Positions 24,235-32,638 of a stretch of 64,000 nucleotides of DNA are shown piece by piece. The stretch spans positions 10,409 through 74,408 of the forward strand of contig JBKBPL010000022.1 of assembly GCA_046293075.1 (NCBI GenBank), given 5' to 3'. Made by a program: the position numbers and the translations under genes. The stretch is from Ga0077530 sp046293075. GTDB lineage: Bacteria > Pseudomonadota > Alphaproteobacteria > Rhizobiales > Hyphomicrobiaceae. Every line of letters begins with the position of its first letter. The first letter of the stretch is position 1. The notes beneath the pieces were generated by a model, which ran no database searches, was not told where the DNA came from, and saw nothing but the letters and a program-made list of their open reading frames with translations.

Positions 24235-24704
24235 CGTGCTGCCCCAACATCGGCAGGGCTGATGAAGGCCTCTACGGCGGGCCGTCCGGTGGACGTGGGC
24301 ACGCCGTCGAGCACGTCCTGCAGCGTCACGGTTGCAAGGAAGCCGGCGATCTGGGCGCCAAGCGCCTCCCAAAGATTGTGCGTGAGGCAGCGCTGACCCG
24401 ACAGGCAGGGCGCGCCGCCCTCGCCGCGGCAGCGAGTCATGCGCGTGTCTTCGTCCACGGCCGACATAATGTCGGCGATGACGATCTCCCCGGCCGGCCG
24501 GGCGAGCCGGTACCCACCGGCGCGGCCACGCGCACTCTCCACGAGGCCGGCGCGCCGCAGGCGGATGAAGATCTGCTCAAGGTAGGCGATTGAGATCTGC
24601 TGACGCTCCGCGATGGCGGGGAGGGGCGTTGCCTCATCGGAGCCCTGGCTGGCGAGGTCCGCCATCGCCATTACGGCGTACCGCCCCTTGGTGTTCAGTT
24701 CCAT
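24231..24704 (-). CDS. iscR: Rrf2-family Fe-S regulator IscR
   Basis: A 157-residue winged-helix regulator heading the suf operon. The DNA-binding part spans residues 1-80 (MELNTKGRYAVMAM, LPAIAERQQISIAYLEQIF, GRAGGYRLARP). Cluster ligands are Cys92, Cys100, Cys106 and His109 (RCRGEGGAPCLSGQRCLTH); the last three keep IscR spacing, while the first gap is 7 residues instead of 5. It should hold a 2Fe-2S cluster and repress its own operon when cluster supply is adequate. ATG 24704 gives the usual MELNTKGRYAV start; an ATG 21 bases upstream is possible. Confidence 0.93.
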   Translation of the reverse strand: MELNTKGRYAVMAMADLASQGSDEATPLPAIAERQQISIAYLEQIFIRLRRAGLVESARGRAGGYRLARPAGEIVIADIMSAVDEDTRMTRCRGEGGAPCLSGQRCLTHNLWEALGAQIAGFLATVTLQDVLDGVPTSTGRPAVEAFISPADVGAAR

Positions 24705-24872
24705 GGTCCGACGCGCCTCACGCAACCCGAACGAGCATCGCTAAGCACCCTGCTTCCCGCCTTGGCCGGCCTGCCACAAGGGGCGATGCCGAGCCGCCAC
24801 AACGGCCTTGCATTCAAGGCATGGTTACGTGCTAAGACACGCGCGACACAGGCCCGGCACAGCAACGCTCAA

Positions 24873-24889
24873 TTTGGAGCGTTTCTAAA
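24873..24889. promoter_or_regulatory. ICE/Irr-box-like operator of the suf operon
   Basis: TTTGGAG-CGT-TTCTAAA matches the rhizobial iron control element TTTAGAA-N3-TTCTAAA at 12 of 14 arm positions; the right arm is exact and the left arm differs at two. It lies about 10 bases downstream of the -10 of the leftward promoter candidate, overlapping the expected start site, where binding would repress. Irr is known to control suf genes in several Hyphomicrobiales. Irr itself is not encoded in the window. Confidence 0.5.
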
Positions 24890-24897
24890 TCCTAGTC

Positions 24898-24928
24898 TGT
24901 ATATGGAAATTCCGAGCGAGTGAGTCAA
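24898..24928 (-). promoter_or_regulatory. sigma70-type promoter candidate for iscR-suf operon
   Basis: On the minus strand TTGACT (24928-24923) serves as -35 and TATACA (24903-24898) as -10, with a 19-base spacer, slightly long. A second reading with CATATA gives a 17-base spacer but a poorer hexamer. It is the best promoter-like pair in the gap upstream of iscR and sits next to the ICE-like repeat. Confidence 0.45.
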
Positions 24929-25043
24929 GTATTTTCGATGCCGAGCCTGCAGATGCCAATCCGGGCCGCATCGGGTGCATACGAACGCCGCCGCTCAGCC
25001 TCGACTCATGCCCGCCCGCGAGCGCAGAAGGCCCGAACACCCC

Positions 25044-25712
25044 ATGCCTGAAATCATGATCAACGGCCCGGCCGGCCGTCTCGAAGCCCGCTACCATCAC
25101 GAGGGGCGCAGCGAAAACCCGATCGCGCTGATCCTGCACCCGCACCCGCAGTTCGGCGGGACGATGAACAACCCCATCGTTTATCACCTGTATTATACGT
25201 TCACCGAGCGGGGCTTCTCGGTTCTGCGGTTCAACTTCCGCGGCGTCGGGCGTAGCCAGGGCTACTTCGACAACGGGCCGGGCGAGCTTGCCGACGCCGC
25301 CTCGGCGCTCGATTGGCTTCAGCTCCAGAACCCCGACAGCCGTTCGTGCTGGATCGCCGGCGTTTCGTTCGGCACCTGGATCGCGATGCAGCTGCTCATG
25401 CGGCGGCCGGAAATCGACGGCTTCATCTGCGTGGCACCGCCGGCAAACCTCTACGACTACTCGTTCCTCGCACCATGCCCGTCGTCAGGTCTGCTGATCT
25501 CCGGCGAGCGCGACAAGGTGGTGCCGAGCGCGGCCGTCGAGGAGATGGCGCGCAAGACCAAGACGCAGAAGGGCATCAAGATCGAGCACACGATCATTCC
25601 CGGCGCCGGCCATTTCTTCGAGGACAAGAACGAAGAGCTGAGCCAGATCGTCGGCGAGTACGTCGACCGCCGGATGATCGAAATCGAGAAGGCCAAGCGC
25701 GAGAGCGAGTAG
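25044..25712 (+). CDS. alpha/beta hydrolase (COG2945-like)
   Basis: A 222-residue short alpha/beta hydrolase of the type often annotated as a dienelactone hydrolase-like or COG2945 protein. It has LHPHPQFGGTMNN (oxyanion region), VLRFNFRGVGRSQG, the nucleophile elbow GVSFGTWIA (Ser near residue 108), SGERDKVVP with the acid, and GAGHFFEDKNEEL with the histidine. The ATG at 25044 begins the conserved PEIMINGPAGRLEARY segment; the frame is open upstream to 24975. Substrate unknown. The MOSC gene starts 18 bases later on the same strand. Confidence 0.87.
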   Translation: MPEIMINGPAGRLEARYHHEGRSENPIALILHPHPQFGGTMNNPIVYHLYYTFTERGFSVLRFNFRGVGRSQGYFDNGPGELADAASALDWLQLQNPDSRSCWIAGVSFGTWIAMQLLMRRPEIDGFICVAPPANLYDYSFLAPCPSSGLLISGERDKVVPSAAVEEMARKTKTQKGIKIEHTIIPGAGHFFEDKNEELSQIVGEYVDRRMIEIEKAKRESE

Positions 25713-25730
25713 CGTGAGAGGCTGAGGACG

Positions 25731-26507
25731 ATGGCCGCCTCAACCACGCCAACGGTCACCGGTCTCTACCGCTATGCCGTCAAGGGGCTGAGCGGTGAGA
25801 AGCGCGACCGCGTCGCGCTCGAGCCGGGCGGCACCATGCCGTTTGACCGTGCCTACGCGATCGAGAACGGTCCGGGCCGCTTTGATCCGGACAATCCGCG
25901 CCATCTCCCGAAGATCACGTTCCTCATGCTCATGCGCGACGAGCGGCTCGCAACCCTCGTCACGATGTTCGACGATGCAACCGAGACGCTGACGGTGATG
26001 CGTGCCGGCAGGCAGGTCGCGCGCGGCCAGCTCACGACGCCACTCGGCCGGCGCATGATCGAGCAGTTCTTCGCCGCCTACATGAAGGCCGAGTTGCGCG
26101 GGCCGCCGAAGATCGTCTCCGCTCCCGGCCACAGCTTCTCGGATGTGCCGTTCAAGTGTCTGCACATCGTCAACCTCGCGACGGTGCGGGATGTCGAGCG
26201 CGTCGCTGGGCGGCCGGTCGATCCGCTGCGCTTTCGCGCGAACGTCTACATAGATGGCATCCCACCCTGGGCGGAGCTTGGCTGGGCGGGGCGTGAGGTG
26301 GCACTCGGTGAGATCCGCGCGACTGTCATCGACAGAACCGAGCGCTGCGATGCGACAAATGTCGATCCGCGAACGGGCGCGCGCGATATGGGCCTACCGA
26401 CACTTCTCCTGCGCACATGGGGCCACAGCGATTTCGGCATTTATGCGAAGATCGTCGCTGGCGGAACGCTGGCCGTTGGGGATCCGGTGACCGTCCCGGG
26501 GGCCTAA
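25731..26507 (+). CDS. MOSC domain protein
   Basis: A 258-residue protein with the N-terminal MOSC beta-barrel (GLYRYAVKGLSGEKRDRVALEPGG, PFDRAYAIENG) and the C-terminal MOSC domain (residues about 125-255). The domain holds PLRFRANVYIDG and the conserved Cys in DRTERCDATNVDPRTGARD. MOSC proteins bind or transfer sulfur or the molybdenum cofactor, or reduce N-hydroxylated substrates with a molybdenum centre. There is no ferredoxin domain as in YcbX. Its stop overlaps the stop of the convergent fur gene. Confidence 0.88.
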   Translation: MAASTTPTVTGLYRYAVKGLSGEKRDRVALEPGGTMPFDRAYAIENGPGRFDPDNPRHLPKITFLMLMRDERLATLVTMFDDATETLTVMRAGRQVARGQLTTPLGRRMIEQFFAAYMKAELRGPPKIVSAPGHSFSDVPFKCLHIVNLATVRDVERVAGRPVDPLRFRANVYIDGIPPWAELGWAGREVALGEIRATVIDRTERCDATNVDPRTGARDMGLPTLLLRTWGHSDFGIYAKIVAGGTLAVGDPVTVPGA

Positions 26508-26950
26508 CGCGGCTCACGCCGCCGCTTGAGCGGTACGCCGAAGAGTTGCAGGCGATGCCCGACCAGCTCGAAGCCAAGCTCCTTGGCGACGCGCTCCTGC
26601 AGGCGCTCGATCTCTTCGTTGTGGAACTCGATCACGTCGCCGGTCTCGACATTGATGAGATGGTCGTGGTGCTCGCCCGAGGCCTCCTCGAAGCGCATCC
26701 GTCCGGCGCCGAAGTCGTGCCGGGCGATGATGCCCTTGCGCGCCAGCAGGCCCACGGTGCGATAGACGGTTGAAAGCGAAATGCGTGGGTCGACCGCGCT
26801 CACCCGCCGGTAGACCTCATCCACATCCGGATGATCCGATGCATCCGAGAGCACGCGCGCGATCACGCGTCGCGGCGCAGTCATCCGCAAGCCCTGCTCG
26901 GCGCAAAGCTTCTCGATTCTGCTGACCGGCTCACGTGCCTCTTCGGACAT
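26504..26950 (-). CDS. fur: Fur/Mur-family metalloregulator
   Basis: A 148-residue Fur-family repressor. The winged helix holds GLRMTAPRRVIARVL and ISLSTVYRTVGLLARKGII; the metal-sensing loop is EEASGEHHDHLINVETGDVIEF (as two adjoining motifs, His94, His95, His97). There are no CxxC zinc pairs, as in alphaproteobacterial Fur, which in rhizobia often acts as the manganese regulator Mur; Fe versus Mn cannot be settled here. The ATG at 26950 gives the normal length; the frame extends upstream. It is located 1.5 kb from the suf operon but reads as its own unit. Confidence 0.88.
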   Translation of the reverse strand: MSEEAREPVSRIEKLCAEQGLRMTAPRRVIARVLSDASDHPDVDEVYRRVSAVDPRISLSTVYRTVGLLARKGIIARHDFGAGRMRFEEASGEHHDHLINVETGDVIEFHNEEIERLQERVAKELGFELVGHRLQLFGVPLKRRREPR

Positions 26951-27134
26951 GCCCACCTTTCGGGTTCGGATGCTGCCGGAAAGGCCGGCCACAAGCCGGG
27001 AACACGTGCCTTCCGGCTCCTCTGACGCAGCATCAAAAAGGCCGCGATCCATGTGTCCGGCCTTATAGGTCAGACGCCCTCCGGCGTCCACAGGCGGAGG
27101 CCGGATCATCAGCCGCTTTGGATAACATCGACAG

Positions 27135-27761
27135 TTACCGCACTGCCGCAGCCGACTGAGGGCGCCCGCTGCCAAAAACAGCCTGCGCCCGCGCCCATCC
27201 GAGGCGGGTAGCAGAGGCGATGAACTTCACGTATTCGCTGGCGAGCAATCGCAGCGAGGCCGGATGCTGCCACCATGACCGGTCCCGCATGTGGCGTGAC
27301 ACGACAGGGTGCGGGACGAGACCCGTATCGGGCATGGCGCGCGCGAACTCGGTGAGCGTGCGAGGCATGTGGTAGCTCGAAGTCACCACGATCAGCGTTC
27401 GGTAGCCGTGCGCTGCTGCCCAGTCGCGCGCTTCCTCCGCATTGCCGACCGTATCGCTTGCTTCGCGACCGATGTCGACACAGCACTCGAAAAGCTGCCG
27501 CCGCTCGCCCGTATGGTCTCGGATGGCCGCCGCGCTGGTCCGCGGATTGACGCCCGAGATCAGCAGCCGCCGGCCGCTGCCATGGCGCAGGAGGCTGAGA
27601 GCGGCGCTGATCCGGTCCTCGCCCCCCGTGACAACGACGATCGCATCGGCCTTGTGTCCTTGTGGCTCCGGCGAGGTCGTCGCGCTCACCGCAAAGGCGA
27701 TGAAGCCACCGATGAAACCGGCAGCCGCAAGGCTCAGCAGGATGCAAATGCGCCGCATCAT
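27135..27761 (-). CDS. YdcF/DUF218 family membrane-anchored protein
   Basis: A 208-residue protein with an N-terminal membrane segment (ICILLSLAAAGFIGGFIAFAV, residues 4-24, shown in part as family-typical anchor) and the YdcF/DUF218 domain. The domain has KADAIVVVTGGEDRISAAL, the LLISGVNPR strand, EASDTVGNAEEARDW and VVTSSYHMPRTLTEF, the conserved SxYHMPR block. The family binds nucleotides or SAM-like ligands and some members act in envelope metabolism; activity is unknown here. It lies 133 bases after ftsX on the same strand, a common neighbour order in Hyphomicrobiales. Confidence 0.85.
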   Translation of the reverse strand: MMRRICILLSLAAAGFIGGFIAFAVSATTSPEPQGHKADAIVVVTGGEDRISAALSLLRHGSGRRLLISGVNPRTSAAAIRDHTGERRQLFECCVDIGREASDTVGNAEEARDWAAAHGYRTLIVVTSSYHMPRTLTEFARAMPDTGLVPHPVVSRHMRDRSWWQHPASLRLLASEYVKFIASATRLGWARAQAVFGSGRPQSAAAVR

Positions 27762-27894
27762 CGGCCGGCTCCGGTGGCTCCCCCTCGGCGCGGGCGCCGG
27801 ATGCCGCGCGCGAGGCGGATTTGTGCCCACAACCGGACCTCTGTCAACGCGCGGGCGCTGGATGCGGCAATCGGCGGCCGTTTCACGCGCGGTC

Positions 27895-28995
27895 TCAGTG
27901 CTGGCTATGCAGGATGCGTTTGACGCTGAGGCGCGAGGTGAACATGCAGAGCACGGCGATGATGAGCACGACGAGGACCAGTACGAGATAGCCGAGCAAA
28001 TCGAGCGTGCCGGCGCCGATCAGGCGTCTGAACTCCGCCATGCCCAGCGCCCCCCCGCCGAGTAGCTCGGTGATGGTGGGCATGACAAAGAAGACTGCCA
28101 TGGCGCAGGCAGCGCCTACGAAGCCCGCGCGGATGCCCAATCTCAGGAACTGCGTCTCGAATTCGCGCGCGATGAAGCGGTCGGTCGCGCCGATGAAGTG
28201 CAAGACCTCGACGATCTCGCGGTTGGAGGCCATGGCGCTGCGGGTCGCGGATATGATGATCGCCATCGTCGCGGCACCAACGAGGACGAGGATCGCGATG
28301 CCGCCGAGCGCGAGCGAGCGGGTGACAGCGCGGATCTGCTGCTGCCAATGGCGATGATCGTCGAGGCTCGCGCTCTTGAACTGCGCGCTGAGGCCTGTGC
28401 GGAGCTGCTCGAGGTCTGGCGGTGCACTGCGGTCGAGCTCGAGTGCGATCAAACGGGGCACCGGCAGCTCTTTCAGGGCCTCGGATTTTCCGAGCCAGGG
28501 CTCGATCAGCTCGGTGGCCGTCTCGAGGCTCAAAGGCCTGACCCCACGGATGCCCGGCTGGCCGGCGAGAAACACCGTGACGTCGCGCACCACGCGCTCG
28601 GTGTCGACGTTCTCCCGCGGCTCGATCTGCACCGTCACCTCGCTCGAGACGTTGCGCAGCCAAGCCGAGGCCGACTGATTGATCATGTAGACGGCGCCGG
28701 CCGTGAGGCAGGCGAGGAAGCACATGATTGTGACGACGAGCGTCAGCGAGGTGCCGGTCACGGTGCCGGCGGGCACGATCGAGGAATTGACCTGGATGGA
28801 GGCCATATCGACGGGTGGCAGCGCGGACGGCTCGGAACGATCGTTGGCTGGCGCGGCGAGCTCGAGCGGCTGGCTGTAGTCGTCCTGATGGGGCGGACCG
28901 GTCGGCGACGTCGCGAAGTCGTCGACATCGTCGTACGTCCGCGACCCTGGCGATCTCCCACGTGGCCACGCCGGCCTGTCATACGATCCGGACAT
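27895..28995 (-). CDS. ftsX: cell division ABC transporter permease FtsX
   Basis: A 366-residue membrane protein that pairs with FtsE to control septal peptidoglycan hydrolases. A Pro/Ser-rich cytoplasmic tail (residues 1-75) is followed by a first helix (TLVVTIMCFLACLTAGAVY), an extracellular domain (about 105-225) with VSSEVTVQIEPRENVD, and three further helices carrying the FtsX block ASNREIVEVLHFIGATDRFIARE (two adjoining motifs). Four helices in all is normal. Its start overlaps the ftsE end by 17 bases. Confidence 0.93.
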   Translation of the reverse strand: MSGSYDRPAWPRGRSPGSRTYDDVDDFATSPTGPPHQDDYSQPLELAAPANDRSEPSALPPVDMASIQVNSSIVPAGTVTGTSLTLVVTIMCFLACLTAGAVYMINQSASAWLRNVSSEVTVQIEPRENVDTERVVRDVTVFLAGQPGIRGVRPLSLETATELIEPWLGKSEALKELPVPRLIALELDRSAPPDLEQLRTGLSAQFKSASLDDHRHWQQQIRAVTRSLALGGIAILVLVGAATMAIIISATRSAMASNREIVEVLHFIGATDRFIAREFETQFLRLGIRAGFVGAACAMAVFFVMPTITELLGGGALGMAEFRRLIGAGTLDLLGYLVLVLVVLIIAVLCMFTSRLSVKRILHSQH

Positions 28996-29635
28996 GGCCC
29001 TCGTTCAACTCCAGCCGGGGCGCCCTGTACTGGCGCATGAGTTGGTGATCGTGCGTCGCGATGACGACGGACGTGCCAAGGCGGTTCAGCTCGACGAACA
29101 GGCGCAGCAGTCGGCGCGCCATCTGCGGATCGACGTTGCCGGTCGGCTCGTCCGCCAGCAGCAGCTCGGGCTTGCCGATCACGGCGCGCGCGATCGCTGC
29201 GCGCTGCTTCTCGCCGCCCGAGAGCACCGAGGGATTCGCGTGCATCCGCTCGCCGAGCCCGACCCATTGCAGAAGGTCGGTCACATCTTCCCGGTACTCC
29301 TCCAGCCGGCGGCCGACGACGCGCAAGGGGAGCGCGACGTTCTCCCAGGTCGAGAGGTGGTCGAGCAGGCGGAAGTCCTGGAACACGATGCCGATGCGGC
29401 GTCGCAGCTCCGATCGGCGCGCTGTGTCCGCGCGGCTGACGTTCTGGTTGAAGAGTTCGATCGTGCCGCGGGTCGGTTTCAGAGAGAGGAACAGGAGCCG
29501 CAGCAGGGACGTCTTCCCGGCCCCCGACGGCCCGGTGAGGAAGTGGAAAGAGCCGGGCTCGAGATGAAAGGAGACGTCGCGTAGCACCTCCTCGCCCCGC
29601 CCATATCTCAGTCCGACGTTCTGGAGCCTGATCAC
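28979..29635 (-). CDS. ftsE: cell division ATP-binding protein FtsE
   Basis: A 218-residue ABC ATPase. Walker A is GPSGAGKTSLLRLL, the Q-loop is VFQDFRLLDHLSTWENVALPL (FtsE-typical), the signature is LSGGEKQRAAIARA, Walker B is ELLLADEPTGNVDP and the H-loop is IATHDHQL. The GTG start at 29635 gives VIRLQNVGLRYG, the expected N-terminus, with a G-rich Shine-Dalgarno upstream; there is no in-frame ATG nearby that fits. It drives FtsX. The 239-base gap upstream holds the divergent promoters of ftsE and hpt but no clear motif. Confidence 0.94.
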   Translation of the reverse strand: MIRLQNVGLRYGRGEEVLRDVSFHLEPGSFHFLTGPSGAGKTSLLRLLFLSLKPTRGTIELFNQNVSRADTARRSELRRRIGIVFQDFRLLDHLSTWENVALPLRVVGRRLEEYREDVTDLLQWVGLGERMHANPSVLSGGEKQRAAIARAVIGKPELLLADEPTGNVDPQMARRLLRLFVELNRLGTSVVIATHDHQLMRQYRAPRLELNEGHVRIV

Positions 29636-29874
29636 GCCCCGATCCCCCTGCGGCTTTCGCCCTCGCCGCCGTTCCTGCCGACCGCTGCCGGAGACGGTCT
29701 CGCCGCGCGATGAATCAACAAGGATTGTGGCAGGGTAATGGGCCTTCCTCCAGTGCCGATGCGATCGCACGCCGCAGACCTGCAACCGCTCTCCATCGCA
29801 ATGGCGTCATCAGCCTGCTATACCTCGCGCCGGTCCGGCTGCAACCCCGAGTTTGCCTGGTGTGAGCGAATCAG

Positions 29875-30465
29875 ATGTCTGACAGCGCCGAGGGAACGGT
29901 CGCGCGAGCGGAGGCGATCGAGGTCATCTTTACGGCCGAGGCCATCGCCGGTCGAATCGCGGAGCTGGCCAAGGCCATCGCCGACCTGAAGCTCGATCGG
30001 CTCCTGGTCGTGCCTGTCCTCACCGGGAGCTTCGTCTTCGCAAGTGACCTGCTGCGCGGCCTGCACCGGGCGGGTCTGGCGCCCGAGGTCGATTTCCTGT
30101 CGGTGTCGAGCTACCGGCACGGCACCAGATCGGCGGGAAAGGTGGACATTGTTCGCGACTTGGAACTCGATGTCGCGGGGCGCAATGTCCTGCTCGTCGA
30201 CGATATTCTGGACACCGGGCGCACGCTCGCCTTCGCGAAGGACCTTATCGTCGCGCGGGGGGCCAAACGCGTGATCACCTGCGTCCTGCTCAACAAGAAG
30301 GCGCGCCGGGCCGTGGCGATCGAGGCGGACTTCGCGGCCTTCGAGTGCCCGCCGGTCTTCGTGGTCGGCTACGGCATGGACCTCGCCGGCCGCTTTCGCG
30401 AGTTGCCCTTCGTCGGGCGTGTGGTCGGGTCGTTTTCCTCTGCCGGTTCGGCCGGTCGGGTGTAG
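29875..30465 (+). CDS. hpt: hypoxanthine phosphoribosyltransferase
   Basis: A 196-residue purine salvage enzyme that converts hypoxanthine or guanine plus PRPP to IMP or GMP. The PRPP-binding motif is NVLLVDDILDTGRTL (about residues 102-116). The flexible-loop region is VSSYRHGTRSAGKV, and the base-binding lysine strand is CVLLNKKARRAV with the C-terminal FVVGYGMDLAGRFRELPFVG. The last ~15 residues are a Ser/Gly tail. It ends 3 bases before the stop of the convergent GNAT gene. Fits with purH nearby. Confidence 0.93.
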   Translation: MSDSAEGTVARAEAIEVIFTAEAIAGRIAELAKAIADLKLDRLLVVPVLTGSFVFASDLLRGLHRAGLAPEVDFLSVSSYRHGTRSAGKVDIVRDLELDVAGRNVLLVDDILDTGRTLAFAKDLIVARGAKRVITCVLLNKKARRAVAIEADFAAFECPPVFVVGYGMDLAGRFRELPFVGRVVGSFSSAGSAGRV

Positions 30466-30468
30466 GCT

Positions 30469-30963
30469 CTAGGGCCTGTCGCTTATCATCAGCCAACTCT
30501 GGCCGCTCAGGCCATCATCGCGGATGCCGGTCCAGCGATACCCGGCGCGCTCGGCCGCGCGCACCGCCGGTTCATAGCGCACGGGCACCAGCGTCGCGCA
30601 GGCCGGGGCGAGCGTGGATGAGAACACCTCGCGCGTCAGCGCGGCGAGCGCCGTCTCGCCGGCGCCGCGCTGGCGATGGGCCGGATCGGCAATGAAAAGT
30701 GCGGCGAGATAGGTGCCGGGTGGCAATCCCTCGGTCCGCGGACTTCGGACAAGGTCGGCATCGAGGGCATGGCCATAGCCGATCGGGGTGGCTGCCGCAA
30801 GGATCAGCCGGCAGACGGCCGACGGGCTTTCGGCTGCGATGGCGACCTCGGCTTCGGCCGCGGCAAGGCCGCCCCACCACGCCTGGATCTCCGCCTGCAG
30901 CAGCCACGCGCGTACTTGGTCCCAGTCGGCAGCCTGCAAGGGGCGCAGCGTAATATCGGGCAC
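30469..30963 (-). CDS. GNAT-family acetyltransferase
   Basis: A 164-residue GNAT enzyme. It starts ITLRPLQAADWDQVRAWL, and carries the acetyl-CoA loop after ALFIADPAHRQRGAGETALAAL (motif A, R/Q-x-x-G-x-G/A), then VPVRYEPAVRAAERAGYRW, the aminoglycoside/RimJ-like closing block. Substrate unknown. The GTG at 30963 lies 8 bases after the purH stop but lacks a good Shine-Dalgarno, so translation may depend on purH; an ATG at 31023 would overlap purH by 53 bases. Confidence 0.8.
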   Translation of the reverse strand: MPDITLRPLQAADWDQVRAWLLQAEIQAWWGGLAAAEAEVAIAAESPSAVCRLILAAATPIGYGHALDADLVRSPRTEGLPPGTYLAALFIADPAHRQRGAGETALAALTREVFSSTLAPACATLVPVRYEPAVRAAERAGYRWTGIRDDGLSGQSWLMISDRP

Positions 30964-30970
30964 GGAGGTC

Positions 30971-32551
30971 TCAGTGGCGGAAGTGGCGCAGGCCGGTGAA
31001 CACCATGGCGAGCCCGCGCTCATCGGCAGCGGCGATGACCTCCCGGTCGCGCATCGAGCCGCCCGGCTGGATCACAGCGGTGACGCCCGCTTCCGCGGCC
31101 GCGATGAGCCCGTCGGCAAAGGGGAAGAAGGCATCAGAGGCCACGACCGAGCCTTTGATGGCGAGGCCCGCCTGCTCGGCCTTGATGACGGCAATCCGCG
31201 CCGCGTTCACGCGGCTCATCTGACCGGCGCCGATGCCGATGGTGCGCCGGTCGCGACCATAGACGATGGCGTTTGACTTCACGAACTTGGCGACCTTCCA
31301 GGTGAAGAGCAGGTCCGCCATCTCCTGGTCGGTCGGCCGGCGCGTGGTGACGACGTGCGAGCTGTCGAGAAGGGAGAGGTCGGCGTCCTGCACAAGCAGG
31401 CCGCCGGCCACCTTCTTGAGATCGAGACGTGGCGGCGTGGTTGCGGGCCAGTCGCCGCAAACGAGGAGGCGCACGTTTTTCTTGGCCGCGATGATGGCCT
31501 CGACGCCGGGCGCCACGCTCGGCGCAATGATCACCTCCACGAACTGGCGCTCGACGATCCGCGCGGCGGTGGCGCTGTCGAGCGCTCGGTTGAAGGCGAT
31601 GATGCCGCCGAATGCGGACTCGGGGTCCGTCTCGAAGGCGCGGTCGTAGGCGTCTGAGACGCTCGCGGCCTCGGCAACCCCGCACGGGTTGGCATGCTTG
31701 ACGACGACGCAGGCTGGATCCGTGAACTGCTTCACGCACTCGAGTGCGGCGTCGGTGTCAGCGATGTTGTTGTAGGAAAGCTCCTTCCCCTGGAGCTGGC
31801 GGGCGGAGGAGATCGTACCGGGCTCGATGGGCGGGATGACATAGAAGGCGGCACGCTGGTGCGCATTCTCGCCGTAGCGCAGGTTCTGCGCTTTCCGCCC
31901 TTGCAGGGTGAAGGTCGGACCGAAGCCGGTCTTGGCACTCTCGCCCCCTTCAAACAGTGCGCCGAGGTGGTTCGAGATGGCGCCATCGTAGGCGGCCGTG
32001 CGTGCGAACGCCTTGGCGGCGAGGGTCCGGCGGAGCGCGAGCGTCGTCGCGCCGCCGTTGGCGTCCATGTCCGCGAGCACGCGGTCATAGTCGTCGGGAT
32101 CGACAACCACGGTGACGCCGGCGTGGTTCTTGGCCGCAGCGCGGATCATCGCCGGGCCGCCGATGTCAATATTCTCGATGCAGTCGTCGAGCGAGGCACC
32201 CCTCGCCACGGTTTCCTCGAACGGGTAGAGGTTGACGACGAGCAGATCGATGGCGGCGATGCCGTGCGCCTTGGCGGCGGCCTCGTGGGCGGCATCGCCC
32301 CGAATGGCGAGCAGGCCGCCATGCACCTTCGGATGAAGCGTCTTGAGCCGCCCATCCATCATCTCGGGAAAGCCGGTGTGATCGGCGACATCCTTCACCC
32401 GGATACTGGCGGCCTTGAGGGTGCTCGCGGTACCGCCGGTCGACAGGATCTCGACGCCGGCGGCTGCAAGGCGACGCGCGAGCTCGACTACACCGCGCTT
32501 GTCGCTCACCGAGATCAGGGCGCGGGTGATGCGAACGTTGGTGGGCGTCAT
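30971..32551 (-). CDS. purH: bifunctional AICAR transformylase/IMP cyclohydrolase PurH
   Basis: A 526-residue enzyme catalysing the last two steps of IMP synthesis. The N-terminal IMP cyclohydrolase (residues 1-200) shows ALISVSDKRGVVELAR, STGGTASTL, DGRLKTLHPKVHGGLL and NIDIGGPAMIRAAAKNH. The C-terminal transformylase has LRYGENAHQRAAFY, SYNNIADTDAAL, the catalytic VVKHANPCGVA, and SDAFFPFADGLIAAAEAGVTAVIQPGGS. The ATG at 32551 gives normal length; the frame is open further upstream. It diverges from dnaB over a 239-base gap. Confidence 0.97.
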   Translation of the reverse strand: MTPTNVRITRALISVSDKRGVVELARRLAAAGVEILSTGGTASTLKAASIRVKDVADHTGFPEMMDGRLKTLHPKVHGGLLAIRGDAAHEAAAKAHGIAAIDLLVVNLYPFEETVARGASLDDCIENIDIGGPAMIRAAAKNHAGVTVVVDPDDYDRVLADMDANGGATTLALRRTLAAKAFARTAAYDGAISNHLGALFEGGESAKTGFGPTFTLQGRKAQNLRYGENAHQRAAFYVIPPIEPGTISSARQLQGKELSYNNIADTDAALECVKQFTDPACVVVKHANPCGVAEAASVSDAYDRAFETDPESAFGGIIAFNRALDSATAARIVERQFVEVIIAPSVAPGVEAIIAAKKNVRLLVCGDWPATTPPRLDLKKVAGGLLVQDADLSLLDSSHVVTTRRPTDQEMADLLFTWKVAKFVKSNAIVYGRDRRTIGIGAGQMSRVNAARIAVIKAEQAGLAIKGSVVASDAFFPFADGLIAAAEAGVTAVIQPGGSMRDREVIAAADERGLAMVFTGLRHFRH

Positions 32552-32638
32552 GGGCTCTGGTCCTCGGTGGTCGGCGCGAGCGTCGCCGGTGCAACTGTTG
32601 AAGCGCCCCTGCAATAGCCGCAGTTGGCTGCCAGTACA

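Larger units (their letters stand above)
24705..25043. other. divergent control region between iscR-suf and an alpha/beta hydrolase
   Basis: 339 bases without a supported gene. The right-central part is AT-rich and contains a leftward promoter candidate and an Irr/ICE-like inverted repeat, annotated separately. The remaining 170 bases next to iscR would be a long 5' leader. I see no riboswitch-like fold by eye. No clear rightward promoter was found for the hydrolase gene. Confidence 0.5.

Noticed and set aside
24882..24903. ATACAGACTAGGATTTAG as an IscR type 1 site
   Set aside because: Only the GACTA half fits the enterobacterial consensus; the second half does not match and the spacing is one base short, so only the ICE-like reading was kept.
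24885..25187. A 100-codon minus-strand frame overlapping the suf promoter region
   Set aside because: It crosses the divergent promoter area and lies opposite the start of a clear alpha/beta hydrolase gene.
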